DNA of 64,000 nucleotides from Prorocentrum cordatum (GCA_963575745.1 CAUYUJ010015278.1:1-64000), one strand, 5' to 3'. Positions 45,660 to 55,674 are shown, counted from the first letter of the stretch. Numbers and translations: made by a program. Notes: a model not told the origin generated them from the sequence alone.

Positions 45660-45950
45660 TCTGGTGGGGATACGCGAAGCGTCTAGAATTGTGAGGGAGT
45701 CTCAGATGGGAGCGGGGGTCCTGTCCAAATTGGGAGGAAGTCACCGGCGGGAGCACCGATCCTGAATAAAGTGTGAGGAAGTCTCAGGAGCAGGGGTCCT
45801 GAGTAAATTTGGAAGAAAACTCAGGCGGGAGCCGTCGTTGTTGTAATCCGGGGGGCCAAGGGCACAGTTTGAACACCAAGACTTTCCCTGCCAAAAAACA
45901 AGGGTGCGAGCGTCGAGGGACACCCTTTGATTGAGAATAATATACTATGC
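45660..45950. repeat. GAGGAAGTCTC modules and tail
   Basis: About 43-bp modules (GAGGAAGTCACCGGCGGGAG, GAGGAAGTCTCAGGAGCAGG) run into AATCCGGGGGGCCAAGGGCA. The same tail follows the modules at about 22780-22900. The stretch 45440-45660 has no gene. Confidence 0.65.
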
Positions 45951-45979
45951 ACCAGTGAAGGGGGATCAACAATAATTAA

Positions 45980-46053
45980 ATATGATTCAGACATGGGAAT
46001 TCAACATCAACCCCACCATCAACAAAAACAACAACACTACCAACAACACTACC

Positions 46054-46104
<51 letters not shown>

Positions 46105-46960
46105 CATAACATCAACTGGGGAATCCACAAGGTACCGATACCGTTACTCCCCGGACCTTGCCCAGGGTGCGTTCTGACTCGGATTTCGAAGCGAATATGG
46201 CGGTGGCGACGAGGGCCGCCCAGGAGGCCCAAAGAGGGGAGAACCAGGGAAGGGTCGAGGTGTGGGTACCTTCTCCTTCTCTGAACACCAACAACAACAA
46301 TCATTCTAAGACTGTTCGCTCATATCTGCTCGCGCGAACCTCACCACGTATATCCCCGACCCACGATACCCGCCCTCTTCGTCTTCGATCGTACCCCCTT
46401 TGGGGGGTACATCTTCCTGACCTGCCACGTGTATTCGGCGCAGCCCCTAAAAGAGCAAGAGGAGTGAGAAAGGAGGGAGAGAGAGAGAGAGAGAGAGAGC
46501 GACAGAAAGAGAGAGGGAGAGAAAAAGAGAGAGAGAAAGTGAGAGAGAGAGAGAGAGAGAGCGAGAGCGACGGAAAGACAGAGGGAGAGAGAGAGAGAGA
46601 GAGAAAAAAAAAAAGAGAAACCGAGGAGGAAAGGAGTGGGGGAATGGAGGGAGGCAAGGGACAAGAAGGAGAGAGCATAACTGCTTACGAGAGAGATTAG
46701 AAAGGTGGGGGCTTAAGAAAGGATCAGGGAAACAAGCAGCAGACCCGAACGGTTGGGTCAGGCAACGGTCCCCAACGGGCGGGTCGGGCGGGCTGGGCCT
46801 GCAGACCCGCTGGCGGACCCCAACGGGCGGGTCGGGCGTGCTGGACGTGAAAGCACCTGGCGAGCTTCCAAGCGAGCCGCCGGGCCTGCCGTCACAGACA
46901 AGTCAGGCGGGCGGCCTTAACGGGCGGGTCCAGCTGGCGGATCAAAGCGACTTGGGGCTA
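45980..46960. mobile_element. T5 composite element, copy 4, with R10 insertion
   Basis: CAA run (46015-46110), an R10 copy (46135-46285), a second short CAA run, the core (46300-46450; CACGATACCCGCCCTCTTCG, GTACCCCCTTTGGGGGGTAC, TTCGGCGCAGCCCCTAAAA), a GA run (46475-46620) and GGGCGGGTCGGGCGGG repeats (46745-46960). Confidence 0.75.
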
Positions 46961-46969
46961 CAAAGGGCG

Positions 46970-47212
46970 TATAAGGGGCGACAAAGGGCAGCGAGGGGGC
47001 CACTGAGGGCAGCGGGGGGGGTGGCACACGGGTCTACACTGGGGCCACGACGGGCAGCAAGCCACTGAGGGCACGAGGGACTGGGGGCCCAGAAGGCGTA
47101 CATATATATATATATATATATATTCTTATTACTAATAATAATACTACTACTACTAATGATAATAATGATAAAAATAATAATAATACTAATAATAATACTA
47201 ATAATAATAATC

Positions 47213-47249
<37 letters not shown>

Positions 47250-47400
47250 GGGTTACAAAGGGCAGCGAGGGGGCCACTGAGGGCAGCAGCGGGGCTACAA
47301 AGGGCAGCGAGGGGGCCACTGAGGGCACGAGCGAGTGGAGGCCACGAAGGGCGTACACATGGGCCACCAAGGGCAGCAACGGGGCCACAAGGAGGGAGGG
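46970..47400. repeat. GGGCAGCGAGGGGGCCACTG minisatellite split by TA/TAA tract
   Basis: About 50-bp units before 47100 and after 47250. In between lies a TA run (47100-47125) and a TAATAATAC/TAA run (47130-47250). Confidence 0.85.
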
Positions 47401-47404
47401 GGGG

Positions 47405-47605
47405 AGGGGAAGGAGGAGGATGAGGATGATGATGATGAGGAGGAGGAGGAGCAGGAGCAGGAGGAGGAGCAGGAGGAGGAGGGGGAGGAGGAGGAAGATG
47501 AGGAGGAGGAGATGGAGGAGGGCGAGGAGGAGGGGGAGGAGCAGGAGGAGGAGGAGGAGGAGCAGGAGCAGGAGGAGCAGGAGGAGCAGGAGGAGGAGGA
47601 GGCTG
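47405..47605. repeat. GGA microsatellite
   Basis: GGA with GCA and GAT interruptions. The stretch 47606-48188 shows no gene. Confidence 0.95.
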
Positions 47606-48188
47606 CGCGGGCTCCTCCAGCAGCTGCAGCCTGGGGGAGGGGGCGCGGGGGCTGCCGCTGGAGCCCCGACATCTGGCGGCTCGGCCCTCTTGCCGGGCCG
47701 GGGAGACGTACGACTCGGGTTCGGGGGACGAGCATCGTCTAACCGATCCCCAATTATCCATGCCGGCGCGGCCCGCGCCCCACTGGCCGATTTGCTCCAC
47801 TGGATGGGGATATGGGCTGTTTCCTTCGGGCCTCGAGGGGCACATCCCCAACTGGGGTGGTGGGATGGGGGGGGGTCGTGATGGGGGTGGGGATCGGTCG
47901 AACGATACTGAGGGGACTCGGGTCGGCCTGACGGGGCCGTCAGAACAATGGCAAGACCCTGAAAACTTGGCGAGAGCTCCCGCTGCGAGCGTCCCACGAA
48001 AACTGCCCCCCCAAAGAAAAAACGCCAGCAGACCCGCGACCCCGAGTTCCGGCGAACCTCCATCTTGCGCTTCTCGTCCTGAGCTGTTCTGCTCGACGGC
48101 CCCGGGGGGCCGGCGAGGACCCCCCCAGACCGCAGCCTGACCAACGACCTTCCGCCGTGAGCTTCCGTTCACGACTGGAGGGTGCCTG

Positions 48189-48390
48189 GAGGCCTCCTGG
48201 ATGGGATCCGCCAAGGCGGGGTCGGAGGCTCGCCCCGCATCGCCGATGCCTCGCCGATGCGTCGGCGATGCATCGGCGACCCCGGCGACGCGTCGGCGCC
48301 GTCGGGGTGGCGAGCATCGGGCCCCACCTCAAGGCACATCCCGGATGCCTCGGCGGTGCCGCGCGGCCCTCCGACCCCACTTGGGAGGCC
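48189..48390. mobile_element. T3 foldback element, copy 4
   Basis: The ends AGGCCTCCTGGATGGG and CACTTGGGAGGCC are inverted. The interior has CCGCATCGCCGATGCC, GGGCCCCACCTCAAGGCAC and GCCGCGCGGCCCTCC. Confidence 0.75.
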
Positions 48391-48414
48391 CAGTGTCAGG
48401 AGTCCCCTCTCATG

Positions 48415-48563
48415 ATGGGCCTGTTTTCCACCGCCACCATAAGTTGGAGGGGGAAGGAGGAGGAGGAGGAGGACGAGGAGGACGAGGAAGAGGAGGAGGA
48501 GGAAGAGGCGGACCCCCTCCCCCTCCAACTAGTGGTGGTGGTGGTGGTGGAAAACAGGCCCAT
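48415..48563. mobile_element. T7 foldback with GGA microsatellite in the loop
   Basis: The left arm GGGCCTGTTTTCCACCGCCA and following AGTTGGAGGGGG is inverted relative to CCCCCTCCAACTAG and GGTGGAAAACAGGCCC. The arms are about 38 bp. The loop is a GGA/GAC tract of about 60 bp. Confidence 0.8.
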
Positions 48564-48774
48564 AATCTTTCCTTTCTTGCATGAAGAGTGGGCCCCTGGA
48601 CATCGACCAGGCCGAGACGGGAAAGCTGGTCGACGAACAACACACGCCGGCGCAGCCTGGTCTGACAGCACTACGTATTGCCCCCCTTGCTGGGTTCCTC
48701 TCAGAGTCTGAGGCGGACTGGATACCTCACGACCGGCGAGCATATCCATATCTGGGAAAACCAAAAGGTGTCGA

Positions 48775-48915
48775 TACCGCTACTCCCTGGACCTCTCCTG
48801 GGATGCGTTCTGATCAGGACTCCGAGGCGACTCCAGCGGTAGCGACGAGGGCCGACCAGGAGGCGGAAAAAGGGGAGAACAAGGGAGGGGTAGAGGTAGG
48901 GGTATCTGTTCCTCC
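48775..48915. repeat. R10 dispersed repeat
   Basis: TACCGCTACTCCCTGGACCT, GGATGCGTTCTGATCAGGAC and GCGACGAGGGCCGACCAGGA align with the other two copies. The stretch to 49400 shows no gene. Confidence 0.7.
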
Positions 48916-49399
48916 TCTGAGCATCCGCGCCCTCGCGGTCTGGATTCCGGGGCGCGGTGCCGCGGATACACGGTCGCGCGGATACCTTCTGCGCGGGGCA
49001 TCCGCGACAAAAACACACCGCATCCGCAGGGTCGCGGCCCCAGGCCGGCCCGCGAGGCCGCGGATACTAACCAGCCTCGAACGTATCCCTATCCCTACGA
49101 TGGGCGAGCAAAAAGCGAGGACAATCTTAGGGATAGGCCCTCAGAAACTGAGGGAATCCTCAATTTTCGGCATCGAGGTGAGGTGATGTCAAACATAGGG
49201 ATAGGGATATGCTTCAAACTGGTAAGATACGGCTCTATGTTGTGGCCCAGGACTCTTGGCTGGGCTATCCTCTGAGTCTGAGGCGGACCAGCTACCCACG
49301 ACGTGCATGCCAAATGGTGTACAAGATTTGCCCCACATGTGATTCCGGTTCGAGAAGCGGCGTTGGGGAGCAACTCCTGGGCGGCCTTCTCAGGAACGA

Positions 49400-49940
49400 C
49401 TGAGGGCAGTGAAGCCCGACAAGCCGAAAACGCGACAGGGACTCACCGGGATGAAACGGGATTCAACGATTAAGACAGATTGAGCGGAATGAAACTGGAT
49501 TAAAAAGACGAAGGCCGGACAAAGGAATCACATCGGGGGGTGATAAATCGAGAATCCCGGAGATCCGACGGCTCGGGAAGGTGTCTCGGGCGCCGCGGCC
49601 TTCTCAGAGCGCTGCAGAAGGCTCTGAGAGCGTTCAGGAAGCCTCGGGAACGGCTGTATCCTCGCCCTACCCTGGAGAACGGACACAAACTGCATAAGCA
49701 AAAACTTCCGACGCTACTCGCGGACTTCTCGGATCTGCGCTGGACTGCCCTCCCTGGGCGGCGCAAGGGGGCGCCGCCTGGGAGGCGCCGCCTGGGGGTG
49801 CCCGGCGCGGATCCAAGTGACCCACGCGGAGCGCCAAAAGTTTGTGATCATGTATGGCGTTGATGCTTCCTCGATGCCCCCAAACGACTTGGGCCAGTTT
49901 TCGACAACGGATTTACCAGCGTCGATGCCGAGTTGCAGCA
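49400..49940. repeat. R5 pieces and degenerate T6
   Basis: R5-like GGGATGAAACGGGATTCAAC steps at 49440-49510. A T6-like element lies at 49700-49830 (CCGACGCTACTCGCGGACTT; GGCGCCGCCTGGGAGGCGCC; ACGCGGAGCGCCAAAAG). An R5 end is at 49890-49935 (TTTTCGACAACGGATTTACC; AGCGTCGATGCC). Confidence 0.55.
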
Positions 49941-49984
49941 GACCCGTCGCGGAAGGCAGACGACCTTAGGGTCGCGAGGGCGGT

Positions 49985-50190
49985 GACAAACCGCGCGGTG
50001 ACCTCGAAATCCCCAAAGACCTCACCGCACGGTCCGTCACCGCACGGTCTTGGGACCCCGGAGGCCCCTGTCGCCCGAGACGTCCTCGGAGAACGACCCG
50101 AGTCCCAAAACCGTGCGGTGACCCCGAATCCCCACCGACTCACCGCACGGGGTGGTCACCATACCCGTTTGGGGGCCTCCAAACGACCCC
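49985..50190 (+). repeat. R8 dispersed repeat
   Basis: Repeated CACCGCACGGT-type motifs, TCTTGGGACCCCGGAGGCC and CACGGGGTGGTCACC. The inverted relative is at 23080-23240. Confidence 0.7.
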
Positions 50191-50310
50191 TGGGCGGTGG
50201 CGCGCCGGGGCGTCCCTTCGTCCCGGACGGCGCTCGGGCGTGCCGCCGCCCCGGTCTGGCCTCCCCGGCGATGGGCTCGCGGTGGCGGTGGCCCTGGTCA
50301 CCGCCCTCTC

Positions 50311-50508
50311 GGCGGCGAGCGAGGGGGGGAAGTGAGAATGCGAAGGCCTCCGCAGAAGGCGGCGGGGCTGCTCAGAAGCCCTCGGGCCGTCTGAGACGGC
50401 CTTCCTGGGTCTTCGGGGGAGGCTTCGAAAACCCTCTCAGAAGGCCGGGGCACTTCCGAGCCTTCTGAGAGGGCCCGCCCCTTGTCACTTCCCCCCTCGC
50501 TCGCCGCC
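50311..50508. repeat. Inverted-repeat-bounded CTTCTGAGA block
   Basis: The arms GGCGGCGAGCGAGG(G)nAAGTGA (50311-50335) and its complement (50485-50508) enclose CTTCTGAGA/TCTCAGAAGG steps. The stretch 50510-51100 shows no gene. Confidence 0.7.
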
Positions 50509-51099
50509 GACACTCTGAGCTCTGACCCCTTCCCCAAGTTCGGTGGTATCTCATGCGGGGCGCACGAGGACATACTAGTATTACGTATCCTCCTTGAGGG
50601 CGTACGTCCGACCCGAACATCTAGCATTACCATCTGATAGTGCATCGTTTCCCGAGCGGTGCGGCCAGAAAGCGCCCGCCACGACGCAGATACTATAAGA
50701 TCTCGGTACGCGCGTCGCCCCTGGGGGGGGGTGGACGCACATATAGGATTAGCATGTTGGGGTAACGCCGATCATGGGCCATCGGAGCCTCCCGTGCCAT
50801 CTTGCTGGCTCTTGCGAACCGCTGCCAACCGGCGCTAGGTCGACGCCAATCCGAGCTAAATCGGCGCCTTCTCATCGTGTGCCAGACGTGAGCGCACGCG
50901 AATGCACTCTACAGTCGACTCCCATGATTTGCTGGCGAATGCAAAGGCTGGCTTCTCTCCCGGAGTCGTGTCCTGATTGCCAGCGGTGGCAAGGGGCAGG
51001 CCCCAAAGAGAGGAGACAACTCGTGGGAGATCTTCGCAATAACAACCCAAAGCGAGAAAACCCGACTGAGATACACGAAACCATCATGTTGGACCAAAT

Positions 51100-51180
51100 T
51101 GAACCGCGGGATGAAGCTGGACTGTTGAACCGAATTTAACGGGTTTATGCCGGATCAGGCTGGTTCACGACCACGGATGT
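51100..51180. repeat. R5 dispersed repeat, end piece
   Basis: GAACCGCGGGATGAAGCTGG and GGTTCACGACCACGGATG match R5. Confidence 0.5.
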
Positions 51181-51184
51181 GTGA

Positions 51185-51945
51185 TTATTACTTTTTCCCA
51201 ACCATCCTGTGGTGTTTGGTCCTCGTTTTGAAGAGACGGTGCCCCGCGTTCCGCTCCTCTCCCTCCTCTCCTCTTCTCCTCCCCTCCTCCCTCCTCCCTG
51301 CGTTTCACCCACCCAGTACAACGCTTCGTGGCCCCACAGGGAGCCCCACCGAAGGTCCCAGTGGGACGGCCCGCATGCGTCCCGCACATCCAGTACAGCG
51401 TTTCGTGGCCCCTCCTCCCTCCTCCCTGCGTCTCACCCACCCAGTACAAGGTTTCGTGGCCCCATAGAGTACCCAGCCGAAGGTCCCAGTGGGACCGCCC
51501 GCATGCGTCCCGCACACCCAGTATAGCGTTTCGTGGCCCCCTCCTCCCTCCTCCCTGCGTTTCACCCACCCAGTACATCGCTTCGTGGCCCCATAGGGAG
51601 CTCCACCGAAGGCCTCAATGGGACCGTCCGCGCGCGTCCTGGAAACCCAATTTGGTATTTTCACAGACCCAGTACACCGCTTCGTGGCCCAATAGGCAGC
51701 TCCACCGAAGCCCCCAGTGGGACCGCCCGCATGCGTCCCACACACCCAATTTGGCATTTCCACCCACCCAGTACAGCGCTTCGTGGCCCCATAAGGAGTT
51801 CCACCGAAGCCCCCAGTGGGAACGCCCGCATGCGTCCCACACACCCAATCTGGCATGTTTCACCCCCCCAATACAGCGCTTCGTGGCCCCATAGCTAGCT
51901 CCACCGAAGCCCCTAGTGGGATCGTCCGCATGCGTCCCGAAAGCT
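51185..51945 (-). repeat. 112-bp satellite, inverted partner of 3.6-4.6 kb
   Basis: It begins with the reverse of the 4.5-kb flank (CCATCCTGTGGTGTTTGGTC; GTTTTGAAGAGACGGTGCCC), followed by satellite units in reverse (GCTTCGTGGCCCCA; CCACCGAAGGTCCCAGTGGG). Unit spacing is less regular than in the left array, and CTCCTCCCTCCTCC insertions are present. Confidence 0.9.
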
Positions 51946-52029
51946 GAATTTGGCCATCTTTCTTGACGAGAAGCAGACAATAATCCTTGTGTGTATATAA
52001 ACAGGGGTCGTACAATTACAGATACACCT

Positions 52030-52087
52030 ACATATGTATATATATATATATATACACACATCTGAATGGAGTTTGGCATGCCTGTTT

Positions 52088-52123
<36 letters not shown>

Positions 52124-52130
52124 ACGCCTA
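52030..52130. repeat. TA microsatellites
   Basis: Two TA runs about 40 bp apart. Confidence 0.95.
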
Positions 52131-52199
52131 CACTGTTGGAACTGTAGCTACAGGGCAGCTTTTAGTACATAGGATTTTTAAATACATAGGATTTTACAT

Positions 52200-52320
52200 A
52201 CACGACTAAAGTATGAATAAATTTATGCATGAACGCATCGCTGCTTTTGATACCAAGTCCCTGCATTTTTAATACATGATCCGCACGCGGAGCATGCATT
52301 AAAAACGGCACTGTAAGGAG
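52200..52320. repeat. R6 dispersed repeat, copy 2
   Basis: AATACATGATCCGCACGCGG and AGCATGCATTAAAAACGGCA are identical to parts of the copy at 12110-12250. Confidence 0.8.
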
Positions 52321-52736
52321 GGGGAGCGGCCAAGAAGGGGGGTGTCCAAGAGGGGGGGGTGGAAATCATGACCGGCGGCACGTGCGCGGCCCAGCGGGGG
52401 GGCCAGGGACGTACTGAAACGAAAAGAAGCGCCATGACATCTGGGGAAATATCATGGCCCACGCCATGATATCCACCCCCCCCCTAGTCAGCACCCCCCT
52501 CTCCTCTTTGGACGCCCGAAATGAGCACCGAAAAAATTGATACAATGCCCAACAGCAAATGTTGTCCCAAACCGACAGCGGCCGCTGTTGGGCGGGCGAC
52601 CTCCTGTCTCGAATGGACACAGGCCGCGGCGGAGTGGACAGCGAGTCCTGTTCAGAATGAACAAGAGCTGCTGTTGGGCATCGTACCCATTCTTTCAGTA
52701 CCCATTTCGGGCGTGCAGATCCTCCGCCCCCGAGTA

Positions 52737-53004
52737 ACCATTGCATGTTTCGATGTCAATGCTCCTCCCGGGGCTCGCACCCGGATTTCTTGCGAGGGAG
52801 AAGGGAGCGCCACCAAAAACTGTACTGTTGCCGCACGGTTGGTCACCCCCCTCTTTTCCGCCCCCGAACAACCATTGCATGTTTCGATGTCAATGCTCCT
52901 CCCGGGGCTCGCACCCGGATTTTGTGCGAGGGAGAAGGGAGCGCCACCAAAAACTGTGCTGTTGCCCCACTCCCTAGTCAACACTCCCCTCTCCTCCGCC
53001 CCCG
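52737..53004. repeat. 134-bp direct tandem duplication
   Basis: ACCATTGCATGTTTCGATGT starts units at 52737 and 52871. The two units differ at only a few positions. They look recent. The preceding 52320-52735 and following 53005-53200 show no gene. Confidence 0.9.
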
Positions 53005-53329
53005 AAAGGATCGACGGGGGGGGCGGAGCCGGCCCTCGGAGCTCCGCCGGGGCAAGCGCGCTGGCACCCGCGGGCGCACGGTGCCCGCCCGCCGCCCCTG
53101 GCCCGGCCCGCCCTGGGCCCCGGGGAGCGCGGGGTGCGCATGGGCACGGCGCCCTCGCCCGGCCGGGGAGGCACGCACTGGAGGGGAGTTCTGTTTTTGT
53201 TTATATATATATACATATATATATACAAACGTGGGAAGTTTAGTTATCTTGAATCATGCATGTTGATCAATTCCCATGCCATTGTGTTCGATCCCATGTT
53301 CATGGCAGCGTGGACTATTTTGAGACACG

Positions 53330-53450
53330 TTGATTAATTCATGAATCAGTGTATGCATGAACTCATCGTCGTTTTGAACTGCTGAATCCCTGCATTTTTA
53401 ATGCGTGATCCGCACGCGGAGCATGTATAAAAAACAGCACTGTAGAGTCG
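53330..53450. repeat. R6 dispersed repeat, copy 3
   Basis: ATGCGTGATCCGCACGCGGA and GCATGTATAAAAAACAGCAC. A TA run precedes it at 53200-53225. Confidence 0.75.
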
Positions 53451-53469
53451 GCCCTGACTGGGCAGGACA

Positions 53470-53795
53470 CGCGAGAGGGCAAAAGACTGATGTTGCTCCC
53501 ATCGCACTTCAGGACCACATCCCAGAAGTAATTTCGAGCGTCCGGAGAAATGTCGAAAGAGTGTAGAAATAGTGTCGTAACAGTGTCGGACGAGTGTCTC
53601 CCAGGGCCCGACACGTAAAAACCTAAGGCTTTCGGGTACTTTTCTGGCGCTCGAAATTCTTCCTGGTGGTCAAGGCTGAAGTAGGTTGGAACATCAAAAC
53701 ACAAGACCCCTTCCGCGGTCCACATTGCCATAGGAATGTAGGAGACATGGGTCGCAAGACACAGAGCACGAGGGTACCCTTGATCCAGCAGGGTC
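53470..53795 (-). CDS. Candidate exon, unknown protein
   Basis: Not a family I recognise. The minus-strand frame has ordinary, non-repetitive composition: GYPRALCLATHVSYIPMAMW, then EGVLCFDVPTYFSLDHQEEF, KALGFYVSGPGRHSSDTV, DISPDARNYFWDVVLKCDGS. A plausible acceptor (GGGACTAG) precedes it, and a GT donor follows SRV near 53470, next to an R6 repeat. There is no start codon or partner exon in view. A T3 element lies directly upstream on the same strand. It could be an internal exon of a gene broken up by repeats, a pseudogene piece, or a chance open frame. Confidence 0.35.
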
Positions 53796-53822
53796 GGCCT
53801 ACTAGTCCCGGGGCCGCCTGTA

Positions 53823-54053
53823 GAGGCCTCCCAGAAGGAGTCCGAGCAGGTGGGGTCGAAGGATCGCGCGGCATCGCCAACGCATCGCCGATGTACCCGC
53901 GATGCATCAGCGATGCATCGGCAACGTCGGCGATGCATCGGCGACGTCGGCGTGGGGAAGCACGGGCTCCACATCGAACCGCATCGCCGATGCATCGGCG
54001 ATTCGGCGCGATCCTCCGACCCCATCTACTCGAACCCCATCCAGGAGGCCTAG
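53823..54053. mobile_element. T3 foldback element, best copy
   Basis: The terminal arms are about 53 bp: AGGCCTCCCAGAAGGAGTCC through GGATCGCGCGGCATCGCC, inverted to GGCGATTCGGCGCGATCC through CCCCATCCAGGAGGCC. The middle block is GCACGGGCTCCACATCGAAC. Confidence 0.85.
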
Positions 54054-54064
54054 ACGCATACAAC

Positions 54065-54250
54065 TCGGGGATCGTCTGACCCGTGTCAGTCCAAACCCGG
54101 GCCAGTCAGGCCTTGCAGAATCCTGCAAGATCCTGCAGGATCCTGCGCCCAAGCCCGGGTCAATGCGACCGTGGCCCTGCAGGATCCTGCAAGATCGAGC
54201 GCTGTGGTTGACTCCCGTTTGCGTTGGCCCACGTCTCTTGCCCGAACACT
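54065..54250. repeat. R9 dispersed repeat, copy 2
   Basis: CAGGCCTTGCAGAATCCTGC and AAGCCCGGGTCAATGCGAC align with 28362-28565. The stretch 54250-54470 shows only a G run near 54410. Confidence 0.75.
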
Positions 54251-54469
54251 GCTTCTGGGCTCATGACGGGCCTCGCCGGGGGCGGTGGCTGTGCATGGAC
54301 CTCGTCGCCCGAGACCAACAACAGGGGATATGTCGTCCCCTATCCCAGGCTTTAGGAGGTCTTCGACTGGACCAGAAAGTTGGGGCCTGGCCCTGGGATG
54401 CACGATGGGGGGGGGGGGGGGGCGTCCCCTCCTCGATATGGGTGCGTCCGAATAGCCCCCTGGGGGCGC

Positions 54470-54652
54470 ACTCCAGATTTCGTAACAAAAGGGAGGGGGT
54501 CTCATTTCGGGGGGGGGTCTCTCCCAGGCTATCTTGGAGGGCCTGGGGGGGTCTGGGGACGATGTTTTGGAGGGTTCTCCCACGGGGGAGGTCTGAAATA
54601 ACTTGTCTTGGAGGGTCCAGACCCCCTCCCTTTTATTACGAAATCTGGAGTA
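54470..54652 (-). mobile_element. T4 MITE-like element, copy 2 (inverted)
   Basis: 183 bp with arms ACTCCAGATTTCGTAACAA and TTATTACGAAATCTGGAGTA. The interior is the reverse of the copy at 14474-14657. Confidence 0.85.
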
Positions 54653-54869
54653 TCCCAGTGCTTCCCTCCTGTTCTGAGCGGCTTCATTTTTCGTCGAGGA
54701 GTCGGAGGTGGGGGGAGAAAATCGCCCGCGAACCAAAACATTCGAGCCGGATGCAGCCAGCCGTCGCGACCAGCAGCCGCGAGCTGGAGGCTGCCAGGGG
54801 CGCTGAACTGCGTGGGCTCCGAGACAGTCTGTCATGACGTGGGGATAAGGGCACATCCTCTCAGAATCG

Positions 54870-55160
54870 GTCCCAAGACACCCGACCCCTCCCGGGGTCC
54901 ATCTGGCGCAAGTTTCGCATCCCAGATCCACTGTGACGGTCCCAGGTCCCGGAGACGGCCCCCAGAGTCCGCAAGAAAGCAAACAAAACCTTCCCGAACC
55001 AAGTACCTCGAAACGATTCCCCCCCTCTCAGAAATGCGACGTCCTGTTTTTGTTCAATACGGGGCCCCCCGGAGGTCCCGACCCCTTCCCCGGGACCAGT
55101 TCTTCGCCCCGAGCCGTTTTCTCACGGCGAGGGCCCCCCCGGGGCCGAACGCGGCCAAGA
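54870..55160 (-). repeat. R2 dispersed repeats, one or two inverted copies
   Basis: CTCCCGGGGTCCATCTGG and GTGACGGTCCCAGGTCCC (54890-54960) align with 27540-27680. A second degenerate stretch follows to about 55160 (CCGGGACCAGTTCTTCG; TTTTCTCACGGCGAGGGCC). Confidence 0.5.
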
Positions 55161-55255
55161 ACGCCGCGTCCTGCTCGTCCTACGACGCGACCGCGCCCGG
55201 GCCCCCTGCCTGCTGGCCAGAGCCCATGCTGGGCCACCTCAGGGCTGACTACCTA

Positions 55256-55405
55256 CCAGACCACCCCAACCCAACCCGAAGACCCGAATTTCGGGTTGGG
55301 GGGGGTTAGAATTCCACTGACGTGTTCTTTCAATGTTTCCCGGCTCCCCCCCCACCTGGAAATCGAGGGTACATCTGAGCCTCCGGGTTGGGTTGGGGTG
55401 GTTTG
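55256..55405. mobile_element. T8 MITE-like element
   Basis: 150 bp bounded by CCAGACCACCCCAACCCAAC and GTTGGGTTGGGGTGGTTTGG, nearly perfect inverted repeats of about 24 bp. No second copy was noticed. Confidence 0.75.
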
Positions 55406-55605
55406 GTGGGTGGTGAAGGGCCCCCTCGCCGGCTCCAGCCGCGCCCCACCTTGAGCACCCAATACACCAATATATTGCAAACACCAATAGATCTGCTCTT
55501 AGCGAGAACCCATGTTCGAATATATTCGCTCGCGGCGGGCGCCAATATATTGGTACGCTTTCCTATGTTGTGTTCGACATGATCCCTCATGGTTGCGCGA
55601 CGCCA

Positions 55606-55619
55606 CCCCTTGCTAGGGG
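55606..55619. repeat. CCCCT-TGCT-AGGGG palindrome 1
   Basis: 14-nt hairpin motif upstream of gene A. A related CCCTTCAAAGGG lies at 55636-55647. These are the first of a cluster described in the findings. Confidence 0.8.
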
Positions 55620-55674
55620 AAGAGCTTCCTGCGACCCCTTCAAAGGGCCACTTCCTTTTCTTTTACCCTTTTTT

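Noticed and set aside
1-55600. Bacterial-style operons, promoters, ribosome-binding sites or terminators
   Set aside because: Coding signals show spliced eukaryotic exons, and the rest is repeat DNA. No prokaryotic gene organisation is present.
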